Positions 5,667-12,448 of a stretch of 14,477 nucleotides of DNA are shown here, in pieces. Position 1 is the stretch's first letter. The number at the start of each line of letters is the position of its first letter. This DNA comes from Deltaproteobacteria bacterium (GTDB lineage Bacteria; Myxococcota; Myxococcia; Myxococcales; Myxococcaceae). Position numbers and translations under genes: made by a program. Location of the stretch: assembly GCA_016875515.1 (NCBI GenBank), contig VGRA01000013.1:1-14477 (forward strand). Direction: 5' to 3'. The notes under the pieces were generated by a model. That model was not told the DNA's origin and ran no database searches. It worked only from the letters and a program-made list of their open reading frames with translations.

Positions 5667-7675
5667 GGTTTCACGCTGTAGACGAAGGTGGCCTTGGGCG
5701 CCCGCAGCCAGCGATCCTTCACCACGGCGTGGAGCTTCACCCACTCGGACTTGCCGTCATCCACGAAGGCCTTCTTCATGGCCTCGGCGTCCTTCTTGTC
5801 CCCGCGCCCCTTGGCCTGCAGCACCCGCCTGGCCAGCGCGTCCACCGCCGGCTTCCACTTCTTCAGGTCCACCTCGAAGCAGCCCTCGTCCTGCCCGTTG
5901 GCGGCCTTCTCGGCCGGCTTCCACGCCAGCGCCCCCGCCTTCATGGCCATCCCCAGCTGGACGCTGGCCAGCTGGCTGTAGTTCCGCGGCTTGCCCTCGC
6001 CGTCGTACATCCCGCGCGAGACGTGGCCGAGCGCCCACGCAATGTCCCGCAGCGCCGCCTTGTCCGCCTCCTCCTGCGTGATGACCCCCTTCTGCACGAG
6101 CCACGGCGCGAAGTAGAGCGCCGCGGTCTGCGCCTTGAGCTCCTCCATGGTGGACGCCAGGGGGCCGCCGAACAGGTCGTCGTCCTTCTTCCCCTTCACC
6201 GCGTAGTCGTGGCTGGGCCCCAGGTTGTGGGCCGCCTCGTGCAGCACCGTGGACATCACCGCGAAGCGCGGCTCCACGCTCGCCCCGTCCAGGGTGGCCT
6301 TGCAGTACACGGACGCCATCTGCCCGCGCAGCGTGGCCTGGCTCCCCTCGTCCGCGTAGAGGTTGGTCATGGCCACCGTGCGCCCGCCCTTCTCGGAGGT
6401 GGGGCCCCAGTTGGGCAGGGACTGGCCAATGGTGGCCCCGTGCGGCGGCCGCTGGTCCCCGGCGTTCAGCACCACGTCAATGAAGTCCGGCAGCTTGAAC
6501 TTCACGTCCCGCGCCTTGTACGGCGGACCTGCCAGCTGGGCGAGCGCCTTCTCCATCTCCCCCTTCACCGGCTCCAGCCGCTGCTGCCACGAGAGCGAGT
6601 CCGGGTTGATGCGCGCCAGCTGCAGGGCGAAGCCCGCCTTCCACGCGCAGGGCTCGTAGTAGACCTCGTCCGGGGCCACGCGCAGGTACCACTTGCTGTT
6701 CTGCGGGCCCATGGCCACCCACGCCGCGTTGGCCGGCTCCCAGTCGTTGGTGCGGAACCCCTTCGCCGCCGCGTCGAGGTAGGCCTTGAAGGCCGCCTCC
6801 CCCTCAGAAGTGATGGCTCCGGCCGCAGCCTGGAGCGAGGCCGCCACCGCCTCCATGTCCTCGCGGTACCCCTCGCTGTACGGCACCGCCGAGAAGCCCC
6901 CCTTGCCGTCCGCCGCCACGAGCGAGAAGTGGTCCATCAGCGCCTTGCCGTTGGGCGTCTTCTCCAGCGCGCTGCAGAATGCCTTGTCCGCCTGCAGCTC
7001 CGCCGGGTACAGCCCCGAGGTGAGCGTGGGACGCGGCCACACCGCGGTGCAGGCCTCTTCCCCCTCCGTCTTCGGCGCCGCGCAGGACGGCCCCTGGTTG
7101 CGGTGGAAGACCGCGCGGCTGAGCGGGTCCGTCACCTGCTCGAACAGCCCTGCCGTGCCCCGCTGCCGGGCGTAAAGCCGCTCCACGCCTTCCGCCGCCT
7201 TGGCCAGGTGGGCGTACACCGCGCGCTCCTCTTCCGAGGCGCCGGACAGGTCCGTCTCCACCAGCGTGGGCTTGCCCTGCGACAGTTCCAGCCGCAGGAA
7301 GTTCCGCCGCTGCCGCTCCTCCTCGAGCAGCCCGGACTCGTCCTCCGCTTGCTGAAGGGAGCTGAACGCCGCGTCGAAGGCCTCCGTGAAGCCCTCCGCC
7401 CCCACGAAGGTGGCGCGCGTCTCGGCCCACGGTCCCCACAGCACCGCCACCTCGTCCGGGTCCACCGCCCCGCTGCCGTTGGCGTCCGCGCGCCAGAACA
7501 GCGGCAGGAAGCGCTCCTGGGCCAGCGCGTTGAAGCGCTCGGGCGTGAAGCCCTCGTAGCTGGGGCGCGCCCGGGGCGGCGGAGCCGCCTCCTGAACGAC
7601 CACGGCCGGCCTGGAGGCACAGCTGCCCGCGAGCAGCGACGCGGAGGACACGAGCACCGGGAGAAGTCCGTTCAT
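5663..7675 (-). CDS. Lipoprotein with EF-hand loop and HExxH zinc motif (M49-like metallopeptidase candidate)
   Basis: A 670-residue protein starting at ATG 7675; an in-frame start 45 bases upstream (7720) would spoil the signal. The N terminus MNGLLPVLVSSASLLAGSC is a lipoprotein signal with Cys19; Ala at -3 makes the lipobox slightly unusual. Residues 64-75, DANGSGAVDPDE, match a canonical calcium-binding EF-hand loop at every key position. A mostly helical region follows. The zinc motif HEAAH is at 479-483, and a glutamate pair in MEELKAQTAALYF (511-512) is a candidate third ligand. This order, plus the RNYSQLASVQL stretch near 564-574, recalls dipeptidyl-peptidase III/M49 proteins, though the family is normally cytoplasmic with HExxxH, so the assignment is tentative. 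Its stop overlaps the GTG of the frameshifted gene downstream. It is divergent from the disulfide-repeat lipoprotein gene. Confidence 0.88.
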   Translation of the reverse strand: MNGLLPVLVSSASLLAGSCASRPAVVVQEAAPPPRARPSYEGFTPERFNALAQERFLPLFWRADANGSGAVDPDEVAVLWGPWAETRATFVGAEGFTEAFDAAFSSLQQAEDESGLLEEERQRRNFLRLELSQGKPTLVETDLSGASEEERAVYAHLAKAAEGVERLYARQRGTAGLFEQVTDPLSRAVFHRNQGPSCAAPKTEGEEACTAVWPRPTLTSGLYPAELQADKAFCSALEKTPNGKALMDHFSLVAADGKGGFSAVPYSEGYREDMEAVAASLQAAAGAITSEGEAAFKAYLDAAAKGFRTNDWEPANAAWVAMGPQNSKWYLRVAPDEVYYEPCAWKAGFALQLARINPDSLSWQQRLEPVKGEMEKALAQLAGPPYKARDVKFKLPDFIDVVLNAGDQRPPHGATIGQSLPNWGPTSEKGGRTVAMTNLYADEGSQATLRGQMASVYCKATLDGASVEPRFAVMSTVLHEAAHNLGPSHDYAVKGKKDDDLFGGPLASTMEELKAQTAALYFAPWLVQKGVITQEEADKAALRDIAWALGHVSRGMYDGEGKPRNYSQLASVQLGMAMKAGALAWKPAEKAANGQDEGCFEVDLKKWKPAVDALARRVLQAKGRGDKKDAEAMKKAFVDDGKSEWVKLHAVVKDRWLRAPKATFVYSVKP

Positions 7676-7783
7676 GGGAACCGCCGTGTAGCACGCCCGG
7701 GCCTTCCCCCCGGTGCCCACTGGCGCCCGCCCGGGAGAAACCGCTAGAAGGACCGGACCTTTTTTCCTGAGGAGTAGACCTGC
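7676..7783. promoter_or_regulatory. Shared intergenic region between two divergent lipoprotein genes
   Basis: These 108 bases must hold the promoters of both divergent genes. I see no convincing -35/-10 pair on either strand. Visible marks are two CCCGGG palindromes, a run of six T at 7760-7765, and a GAGGAG ribosome site at 7769-7774 placed nine bases before the ATG at 7784. On the minus strand TGCTACACG, upstream of the ATG at 7675, resembles an extended -10 but lies very close to the start. Confidence 0.4.
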
Positions 7784-10222
7784 ATGAACACTTGGAGACT
7801 GGCAGCCCTGTGTAGCCTTGCGCTGCTGACGGCCTGCGGCAATGTGACGACGAAGACGCCGGACGGAGGCACGGCCCTGGACGGTGGCAGGGGCGGCGGC
7901 ACGGGTGGCGGTACGGGCGGCGGCACGGGCGGCGGCACGGGCGGCGGCACGGATGGCGGCACCGGCTCGCCGGTGTGCGGAGACGGCACCAGGGCCAGCT
8001 CCGAGGCCTGCGACGACGGCAACAAGATGGCCGGCGACGGCTGCTCCATGACCTGCACGGTCGAGGCGGGATGGAACTGCACCGGCACGCCCAAGAGCAC
8101 CTGCACGCTGCTGAGCTGCGGCAACGGCACGCTGGACACCGGCGAGCAGTGCGACGACGGCAACACCGCGGGAGGGGACGGCTGCTCCCCCGCCTGCGCC
8201 GCGGAGCCGGGCTACGAGATTGAGCCCAACAACGAGGCCGGCGAGGCCAACGAGTTTGCCCAGGTGCAGCTCAACGGCAGCGTGAAGGGAACCATCTCCG
8301 TCTCAGGGGACAAGGACCTCTTCCGCATCGTCGTCCCGGCGGGTCTCACCGGATCCTTCCGGATTGCCGTGGTCGACTCCGGGGGCAAGAGCTGCCACAA
8401 GCGGGAGATTGACAGCGAGCTGACGCTCACCACGGAGTCGGGAGCCTCGGTCACGGGCGGCAACAACGACGACATCAGCGGCAGCGGCGGCTACTGCTCC
8501 CTGCTGTCGTTCACCAACCCCGCGGCGGGCACCTACCTGCTCACCGTGGCCGCGTCCGACTACGCGGACGCCCCGGCGGACGTCTTCCCGTATGCCCTCC
8601 GGGTGGCCAACGACACCTGCGGCGACGGCACCGTGGGCCCCACCGAGAACTGCGACGACGGGAACACCTCCTCCTTTGACGGCTGCTCCAGCAAGTGCTT
8701 CACCGAGGACGGCTACACCTGCAACGGCACCACCTGCACGGACACGTGCGGCAACGGCGCGCTGGACGGCCTGGAGCTGTGCGACGACGGCAACAGCTCC
8801 TCCTCTGACGGGTGCTCCTCCGGCTGCCGCGTGGAGTCCGGCTACGCCTGCACCGGCACCCCCAGCACCTGCGTGGAGACGTGCGGCAACGGCGTCATCG
8901 ACGGCTCCGACAAGTGCGACGACGGCAACGCCACCGCCGGGGACGGCTGCTCCGCCTACTGCAACGTGGAGTCCGGGTACAGCTGCACCGGCACCCCCAG
9001 CACCTGCGTGAAGTCCTGCGGCAACGGCATCATTGACGGCAACGACACGTGCGACGACGGCAACACCAGCCCCTTCGACGGGTGCTCCTCCAGCTGCCGC
9101 GTGGAGTCCGGCTACGCCTGCACCGGCACCCCCAGCACCTGCGTGGAGACGTGCGGCAACGGCACCATCGAGTCCAACGAGGACTGCGACGACGGCAACG
9201 CCACCTCCGGTGACGGCTGCTCCGCCAACTGCTACGAGGAAAGCAACTTCGTCTGCGTTGGCACTCCCAGCGTGTGCACCCCGGCCTGCGCCAGCGCCAC
9301 GGCCTTCCCCGCCCCGTCCGGCAGCACCCCCTCCACCGTGAGCGGCACCTTCCCGCAGGGCGAGACGGTCCGGTACTTCAGCTTCTCCATGGCCCTTTCG
9401 GGCACCGCCATCCTGCAGGCGCTCAACGGCGCCGGCGCCGCCTGCGACGCCTCCTCCCCGGCGCTGGACATCGACCTGGCCGTCCTCAAGAACGACTGCA
9501 GCACCAACGTGAGGTCCGAGACCACCACGGGCTGCCCGAAGATGGCGTTGCAGAACCTGGCCGCGGGGAACTACTATGTCCGCGCCAAGCTGTACCCGGC
9601 CTCCGCCAGCGCCACCGCGGCCGTCCCCTTCCAGCTGCAGCTGTCCGTCACGTTCGCGGCGTGCGGCAACTCGCAGGTCGAGGGGAGCGAGCAGTGCGAC
9701 GACGGCAACAACAGCGACGGCGACGGCTGTTCGTCCACCTGCCAGCGCGAGTTCGTCGCGGTGAACGAGCAGGAGCCCAACGACTGGTCCTGCACCAGCA
9801 CCAGCCCCATCACCTGCACCTTCGCCTCGGGGGCGCAGGCCACCGTCCTGTCCGGCAACGTCCTCAACGTGGTGGGTGACCACTCGGTGGAGACGGACTC
9901 GGACGTGTTCGCCCTGGACCTGCAGCAGGGGGCCAAGCTGCGCGTGGAGGTCGTGGAAGGGGACGCCTCCGAGACGTGCGAGTCCAACGGGATCGACAGC
10001 ATGCTCTGGCTCCGCAACGCCTCCTACGCCGAACTCCTCAAAGACGACGACGACGGCCGCGGCTTCTGCTCGCTCATTGACGGGATCGGCATCACGCAGA
10101 CGGACAGCGCCGCTGCCAACCTGCCGGCGGGCCGCTACTACATCGAGGTGAACCAGTCCCGCCTTCCTTTGACGCCCGCATCCGGTCAATTCAAGTACAA
10201 CCTGATCATAGACGTGAAGTAA
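7784..10222 (+). CDS. Lipoprotein with eight myxobacterial disulfide repeats and three PPC-like domains
   Basis: An 812-residue protein with a well-placed GAGGAG ribosome site. The signal ends at lipobox LTAC (Cys18), followed by a Gly/Thr linker at 37-60. Eight copies of the Myxococcus cysteine-rich repeat (CGxG...CDDGN...DGCSxxC..E.GxxC) begin near residues 65, 112, 279, 322, 367, 412, 457 and 627. Between repeats 2 and 3 (about 146-275), after repeat 7 (about 500-624) and after repeat 8 (about 664-812) lie beta-rich regions ending in patterns such as LPAGRYYIEV, typical of PPC-like domains found on secreted bacterial proteins. There is no membrane segment after the signal, no MYXO-CTERM tail and no catalytic motif. 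A surface-exposed, calcium- or ligand-binding or adhesive role is plausible but inferred. The gene is followed by a strong hairpin. Confidence 0.93.
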   Translation: MNTWRLAALCSLALLTACGNVTTKTPDGGTALDGGRGGGTGGGTGGGTGGGTGGGTDGGTGSPVCGDGTRASSEACDDGNKMAGDGCSMTCTVEAGWNCTGTPKSTCTLLSCGNGTLDTGEQCDDGNTAGGDGCSPACAAEPGYEIEPNNEAGEANEFAQVQLNGSVKGTISVSGDKDLFRIVVPAGLTGSFRIAVVDSGGKSCHKREIDSELTLTTESGASVTGGNNDDISGSGGYCSLLSFTNPAAGTYLLTVAASDYADAPADVFPYALRVANDTCGDGTVGPTENCDDGNTSSFDGCSSKCFTEDGYTCNGTTCTDTCGNGALDGLELCDDGNSSSSDGCSSGCRVESGYACTGTPSTCVETCGNGVIDGSDKCDDGNATAGDGCSAYCNVESGYSCTGTPSTCVKSCGNGIIDGNDTCDDGNTSPFDGCSSSCRVESGYACTGTPSTCVETCGNGTIESNEDCDDGNATSGDGCSANCYEESNFVCVGTPSVCTPACASATAFPAPSGSTPSTVSGTFPQGETVRYFSFSMALSGTAILQALNGAGAACDASSPALDIDLAVLKNDCSTNVRSETTTGCPKMALQNLAAGNYYVRAKLYPASASATAAVPFQLQLSVTFAACGNSQVEGSEQCDDGNNSDGDGCSSTCQREFVAVNEQEPNDWSCTSTSPITCTFASGAQATVLSGNVLNVVGDHSVETDSDVFALDLQQGAKLRVEVVEGDASETCESNGIDSMLWLRNASYAELLKDDDDGRGFCSLIDGIGITQTDSAAANLPAGRYYIEVNQSRLPLTPASGQFKYNLIIDVK
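7892..7963 (+). repeat. 12-bp tandem repeat coding for a GGGT linker
   Basis: Six 12-base units of the type GGCGGCACGGGC encode five GGGT blocks and one DGGT block (residues 37-60), just after the lipid-attached cysteine. The units are nearly identical in DNA, so copy number could change in frame and alter the length of the tether between membrane and first disulfide repeat. Confidence 0.9.
8747..9286 (+). repeat. Four 135-bp tandem repeats (45-residue disulfide modules)
   Basis: Disulfide repeats 4-7 have a strict 45-residue period (units starting at 8747, 8882, 9017 and 9152). The first and third units share 8807-8893 and 9077-9163 with one mismatch (8822 versus 9092), leaving 71 bases of perfect identity 270 bases apart. 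This argues for recent duplication or gene conversion within the gene. Confidence 0.9.
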
Positions 10223-10233
10223 CCACGTCCACC

Positions 10234-10268
10234 CGGTGCGCCGGGGCTTGACCGCCCCGGCCGCACCG
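10234..10268 (+). terminator. Strong hairpin after the disulfide-repeat gene
   Basis: CGGTGCGCCGGGGC (10234-10247) pairs with GCCCCGG-C-CGCACCG (10254-10268), giving a 14-bp stem with one bulged C and a 6-base loop, starting 12 bases after the stop at 10222. No T tract follows. In GC-rich genomes such hairpins often end transcripts, so it is called a probable terminator. It also sits 16 bases before the cutA ATG, where it could affect expression of that gene. Confidence 0.6.
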
Positions 10269-10284
10269 CACCACGGTGGCGCGC

Positions 10285-10608
10285 ATGACGGACGCCATCC
10301 TGGTGTGGGGCACCGCCCCCAACGAAGAGACCGCAGCAGCGCTCTGCCGCACGCTCGTCGAGGAACACCTCGCGGCGTGCGGCAGTGTCGTGCCGGGGCT
10401 CCGCTCGCTCTACCGCTGGGAGGGGGCCGTGCAGGAGGACCGCGAGGCGGGCTTTCTGTTCAAGACGCGCGCCCACCTGTTCGAGCCGCTCCGCGCGCGC
10501 ATTCTCTCCCTGCACCCCTACCAGGTGCCCGAGGTGCTCCGCGTGGACGTGGCGGACGGCCACGGGCCCTACCTGCAGTGGCTGGCCGCGTCCGTCCGCG
10601 CCCCCTAG
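10285..10608 (+). CDS. cutA: CutA family divalent-cation tolerance protein
   Basis: A 107-residue protein of normal CutA length. The family features are present: an N-terminal beta strand, the AACGSVVPGLRSLYRWEG stretch at 30-47 (equivalent to the AAC...PG...S.Y.WEG block of CutA1), a strand with FLFKT near 57-61, and the HPYQVPE motif at 77-83. CutA1 is a small trimeric cytosolic protein linked to copper and other divalent-metal tolerance; its exact biochemical role is still unsettled. ATG 10285 with GGTGG just upstream is preferred; a GTG at 10276 is also in frame and would add three residues. It lies alone on the plus strand, 62 bases after the disulfide-repeat gene and convergent with the exporter operon 16 bases away. 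Confidence 0.95.
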   Translation: MTDAILVWGTAPNEETAAALCRTLVEEHLAACGSVVPGLRSLYRWEGAVQEDREAGFLFKTRAHLFEPLRARILSLHPYQVPEVLRVDVADGHGPYLQWLAASVRAP

Positions 10609-10637
10609 CTGCCCCTGGCTGCCCTCAGCTGCGGGGC
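10600..10637. terminator. Possible shared hairpin between convergent genes
   Basis: GCCCC-ct-AGCTG (10600-10611) can pair with CAGCT-gc-GGGGC (10626-10637): two 5-bp stems separated by a 2x2 internal loop, with a 14-base apical loop spanning the 16-base gap between cutA and the adaptor gene. It could serve both strands. There is no T tract, so support is modest. Confidence 0.3.
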
Positions 10638-11743
10638 GCACCCGCCTGGATGAAGCCGGTGACGCGCTGCCCCACCCGCAGCCCCTCCGCCTCCTGCAGC
10701 TCCACCACCACCTCGAGGACCTTCGTGTCGTTGCGCTCGGTGGGGTCGTCCGTGCGGACGTTCTTCCGGCCGAAGCGCCGGGCCACCTCCACCACCTTGC
10801 CGGCGAAGCGCCGGTCACCGAAGGCGTCTGCCGTCACCCACGCGGTGGCCCCGGCCTTCAGCCGCGCCACGTCCCGCTCGTCCACGTCCATCCGCACCCG
10901 GAAGCCCGCGGTGTCCCCCATCACCACCAGCGGCTCGGCGGCGCCCTGGAAGCTGTAGAGCTCGCCGGCCCGCACCTTCACCTGCAGCACCTCGCCGGAC
11001 AGCGGTGCCCGCACCGCCAGCCGCTCCAGCTGCGCCCGGGCCTGGGCCACCCGCGCCTCGGCGGCCTGGACGCGCGCCCGCTGGATGGAGAGGTCCTCCT
11101 GCCGCGAGCCGGCGTCTGCCGCGCGCCTGCGGGCCTCCAGCGCCTTCGAGGTGGCCGCGTCTCCCTGCGCCTGGCGCCGTGCCCGCTCCAGCTCGTCCGC
11201 GGTGGCCGCGCCGGCCTTCGCCAACTGCTCGGTGCGCTGAAGCACCGCCGCGGACAGCTCCGCCCGGGCGCGCGCCGCCTCGGACTCTGCCGCGGCCGCC
11301 TCCCGGTCCTCGCCCCGCAGCCCCTTCTGCGTCCGCGACAGCGTGGCCCGCTCCCCCGCGAGCTCCGCCTCCGCCGCCTGCAGCGCCGCCCGCTCCACCG
11401 AGGCGGCCAGCTGCACGAGCAGCGCGCCGGCCTCCACCCGCTCGCCCTCCCGCACCAGCACCCGCTCCACCACCGCCGTCACCTGCGCAGCCACCTTCGT
11501 CTCGCGGTCCAGCGGCTCCACCACGCCGTTGCCGCCCACCACCTCGCCGCCCGGCGGCAGCGCGGACCGCTCGTCCACGCCCCCCGAGCGGCTCACCGCG
11601 GTGCGCTCGGCCTTCTGGACGTCCTTGTCCCGGGGCTGCGTGGCGGGCCCCGCGGTGGCCGTGCGCACCACCTGGAACCCCATGAAGGCGAGCGCCGCGG
11701 CGAGCAGCGCAGCGCGGGCGGGACGGGGAAGCTTCTGGAACAT
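10625..11743 (-). CDS. HlyD/DevB-type periplasmic adaptor of an ABC exporter
   Basis: A 372-residue membrane-fusion protein. An N-terminal membrane anchor lies at about 9-26. The first half of the lipoyl-like domain has VVEPLDRETKVAAQ at about 74-87. A long Ala/Arg/Glu-rich coiled coil spans about 115-242, and the second lipoyl half, RAPLSGEVLQVKVRAGE, lies at 245-261. A beta-barrel follows and then a tail with TKVLEVVVELQ...LRVGQRVTGFI (340-364), characteristic of the DevB branch. Adaptors of this type bridge the inner-membrane ABC transporter to a TolC-like outer-membrane channel. A GGAG lies eight bases before the ATG. It is the last gene of the operon, 15 bases after the ATPase gene. No symbol is given because dev is also used for unrelated developmental genes in Myxococcus. 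Confidence 0.92.
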   Translation of the reverse strand: MFQKLPRPARAALLAAALAFMGFQVVRTATAGPATQPRDKDVQKAERTAVSRSGGVDERSALPPGGEVVGGNGVVEPLDRETKVAAQVTAVVERVLVREGERVEAGALLVQLAASVERAALQAAEAELAGERATLSRTQKGLRGEDREAAAAESEAARARAELSAAVLQRTEQLAKAGAATADELERARRQAQGDAATSKALEARRRAADAGSRQEDLSIQRARVQAAEARVAQARAQLERLAVRAPLSGEVLQVKVRAGELYSFQGAAEPLVVMGDTAGFRVRMDVDERDVARLKAGATAWVTADAFGDRRFAGKVVEVARRFGRKNVRTDDPTERNDTKVLEVVVELQEAEGLRVGQRVTGFIQAGAPRS

Positions 11744-11758
11744 GGGCGAGGCTCCGGT

Positions 11759-12448
11759 TCAGGCGCGGGGCGGCGGGACGATGCGGCCGTCCTCGATGTG
11801 GATGGTGCGGTCTGCGAGGTGGAAGATGCGGTTGTCGTGGGTGACCACCAGCACGGTGTTGCCGAGCTCCGTGGCCAGCTCCTTGAGCAGCGTGGTGACC
11901 TGCATGCCGGACTGCGCGTCCAGCGCGGCGGTGGGCTCGTCCGCGAGCACCAGCGGCGGCCTGCCCGCGATGGCGCGCGCCACTGCCACGCGCTGGCGCT
12001 GGCCGCCGGAGAGGTCCTCCGGGAGGCTCTCGCGCTTGTCCAGCAGCCCCACCCGGTCCAGCACGTGGTGGGCTTCCTTCACCGCGTCCCGGTGGGAATA
12101 GCCGCGCAGCTCCAGCGTCAGCGCCACGTTCTCCGTGGCCGTCAGGGACGGGAGCAGGTTGTGCCCCTGGAAGATGAAGCCGATGTAGCGCAGCCGCAGC
12201 GGCGGCAGCTGTGACTCGGTGCGCCCGTGCAGCGGCTCGCCGAAGAGGTAGGCCTCGCCGCTGGTGGGGGACAGCACGCAGCCCATCAGGGACAGCAGCG
12301 TCGTCTTCCCGGAGCCGGACGGCCCCACCAGCATGAGGAACTCGCCGCGGTCCACCTGCAGGTCCACGCCCTTGAGCGCGGTGTAGGCGAGCGCCCCCGT
12401 GCCGTACGTCTTGGTGACGCCGCGCATCTGCAGGGCGGGGCCGCTCAT
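11759..12448 (-). CDS. ABC transporter ATPase, LolD/DevA type
   Basis: A 229-residue single-domain ATPase with every catalytic motif intact: Walker A GPSGSGKT (42-49), Q-loop Gln94, signature LSGGQ (146-150), Walker B LVLADE (166-171) and switch His204 in VVTHD. Length and sequence fit the LolD/MacB/DevA group, which work with four-TM FtsX-type permeases. The start ATG at 12448-12446 overlaps the permease stop as ATGA, so the two are translated as a coupled pair. The frame is open for a long distance upstream inside the permease gene, but only the part from this ATG is ATPase. It would act on the cytoplasmic face, powering the exporter by ATP hydrolysis. Confidence 0.96.
   Translation of the reverse strand: MSGPALQMRGVTKTYGTGALAYTALKGVDLQVDRGEFLMLVGPSGSGKTTLLSLMGCVLSPTSGEAYLFGEPLHGRTESQLPPLRLRYIGFIFQGHNLLPSLTATENVALTLELRGYSHRDAVKEAHHVLDRVGLLDKRESLPEDLSGGQRQRVAVARAIAGRPPLVLADEPTAALDAQSGMQVTTLLKELATELGNTVLVVTHDNRIFHLADRTIHIEDGRIVPPPRA

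Noticed and set aside
5203..6081. 292-codon plus-strand open frame opposite the frameshifted gene
   Set aside because: It is Arg/Pro/Ala-rich without motif. The minus strand gives protein-like segments in this interval.
5639..7747. 702-codon open frame on the plus strand
   Set aside because: It is antisense to the 670-residue lipoprotein gene, and its product is dominated by Arg, Leu, His and Pro in a low-complexity pattern typical of shadow frames in GC-rich DNA. The minus-strand protein has a signal, EF-hand and zinc motif.
7741..7770. T6 run at 7760-7765 as an intrinsic terminator
   Set aside because: No stem of more than about 4 bp precedes it, and the nearest plus-strand gene ends far upstream at 5188.
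8747..9286. Regular repeats as a CRISPR array
   Set aside because: The repeats are 135 bp, head-to-tail without unique spacers, and translate into conserved 45-residue protein modules.
8303..10189. 628-codon open frame on the minus strand
   Set aside because: The product is a monotonous Gly/Ala/Val string opposite the disulfide-repeat gene; its length is explained by lack of stops in GC-rich repeats.
10385..12214. 609-codon plus-strand open frame across cutA and the exporter genes
   Set aside because: It overlaps four well-supported features in other frames, and its product is His/Arg/Leu-rich with no recognisable motif.
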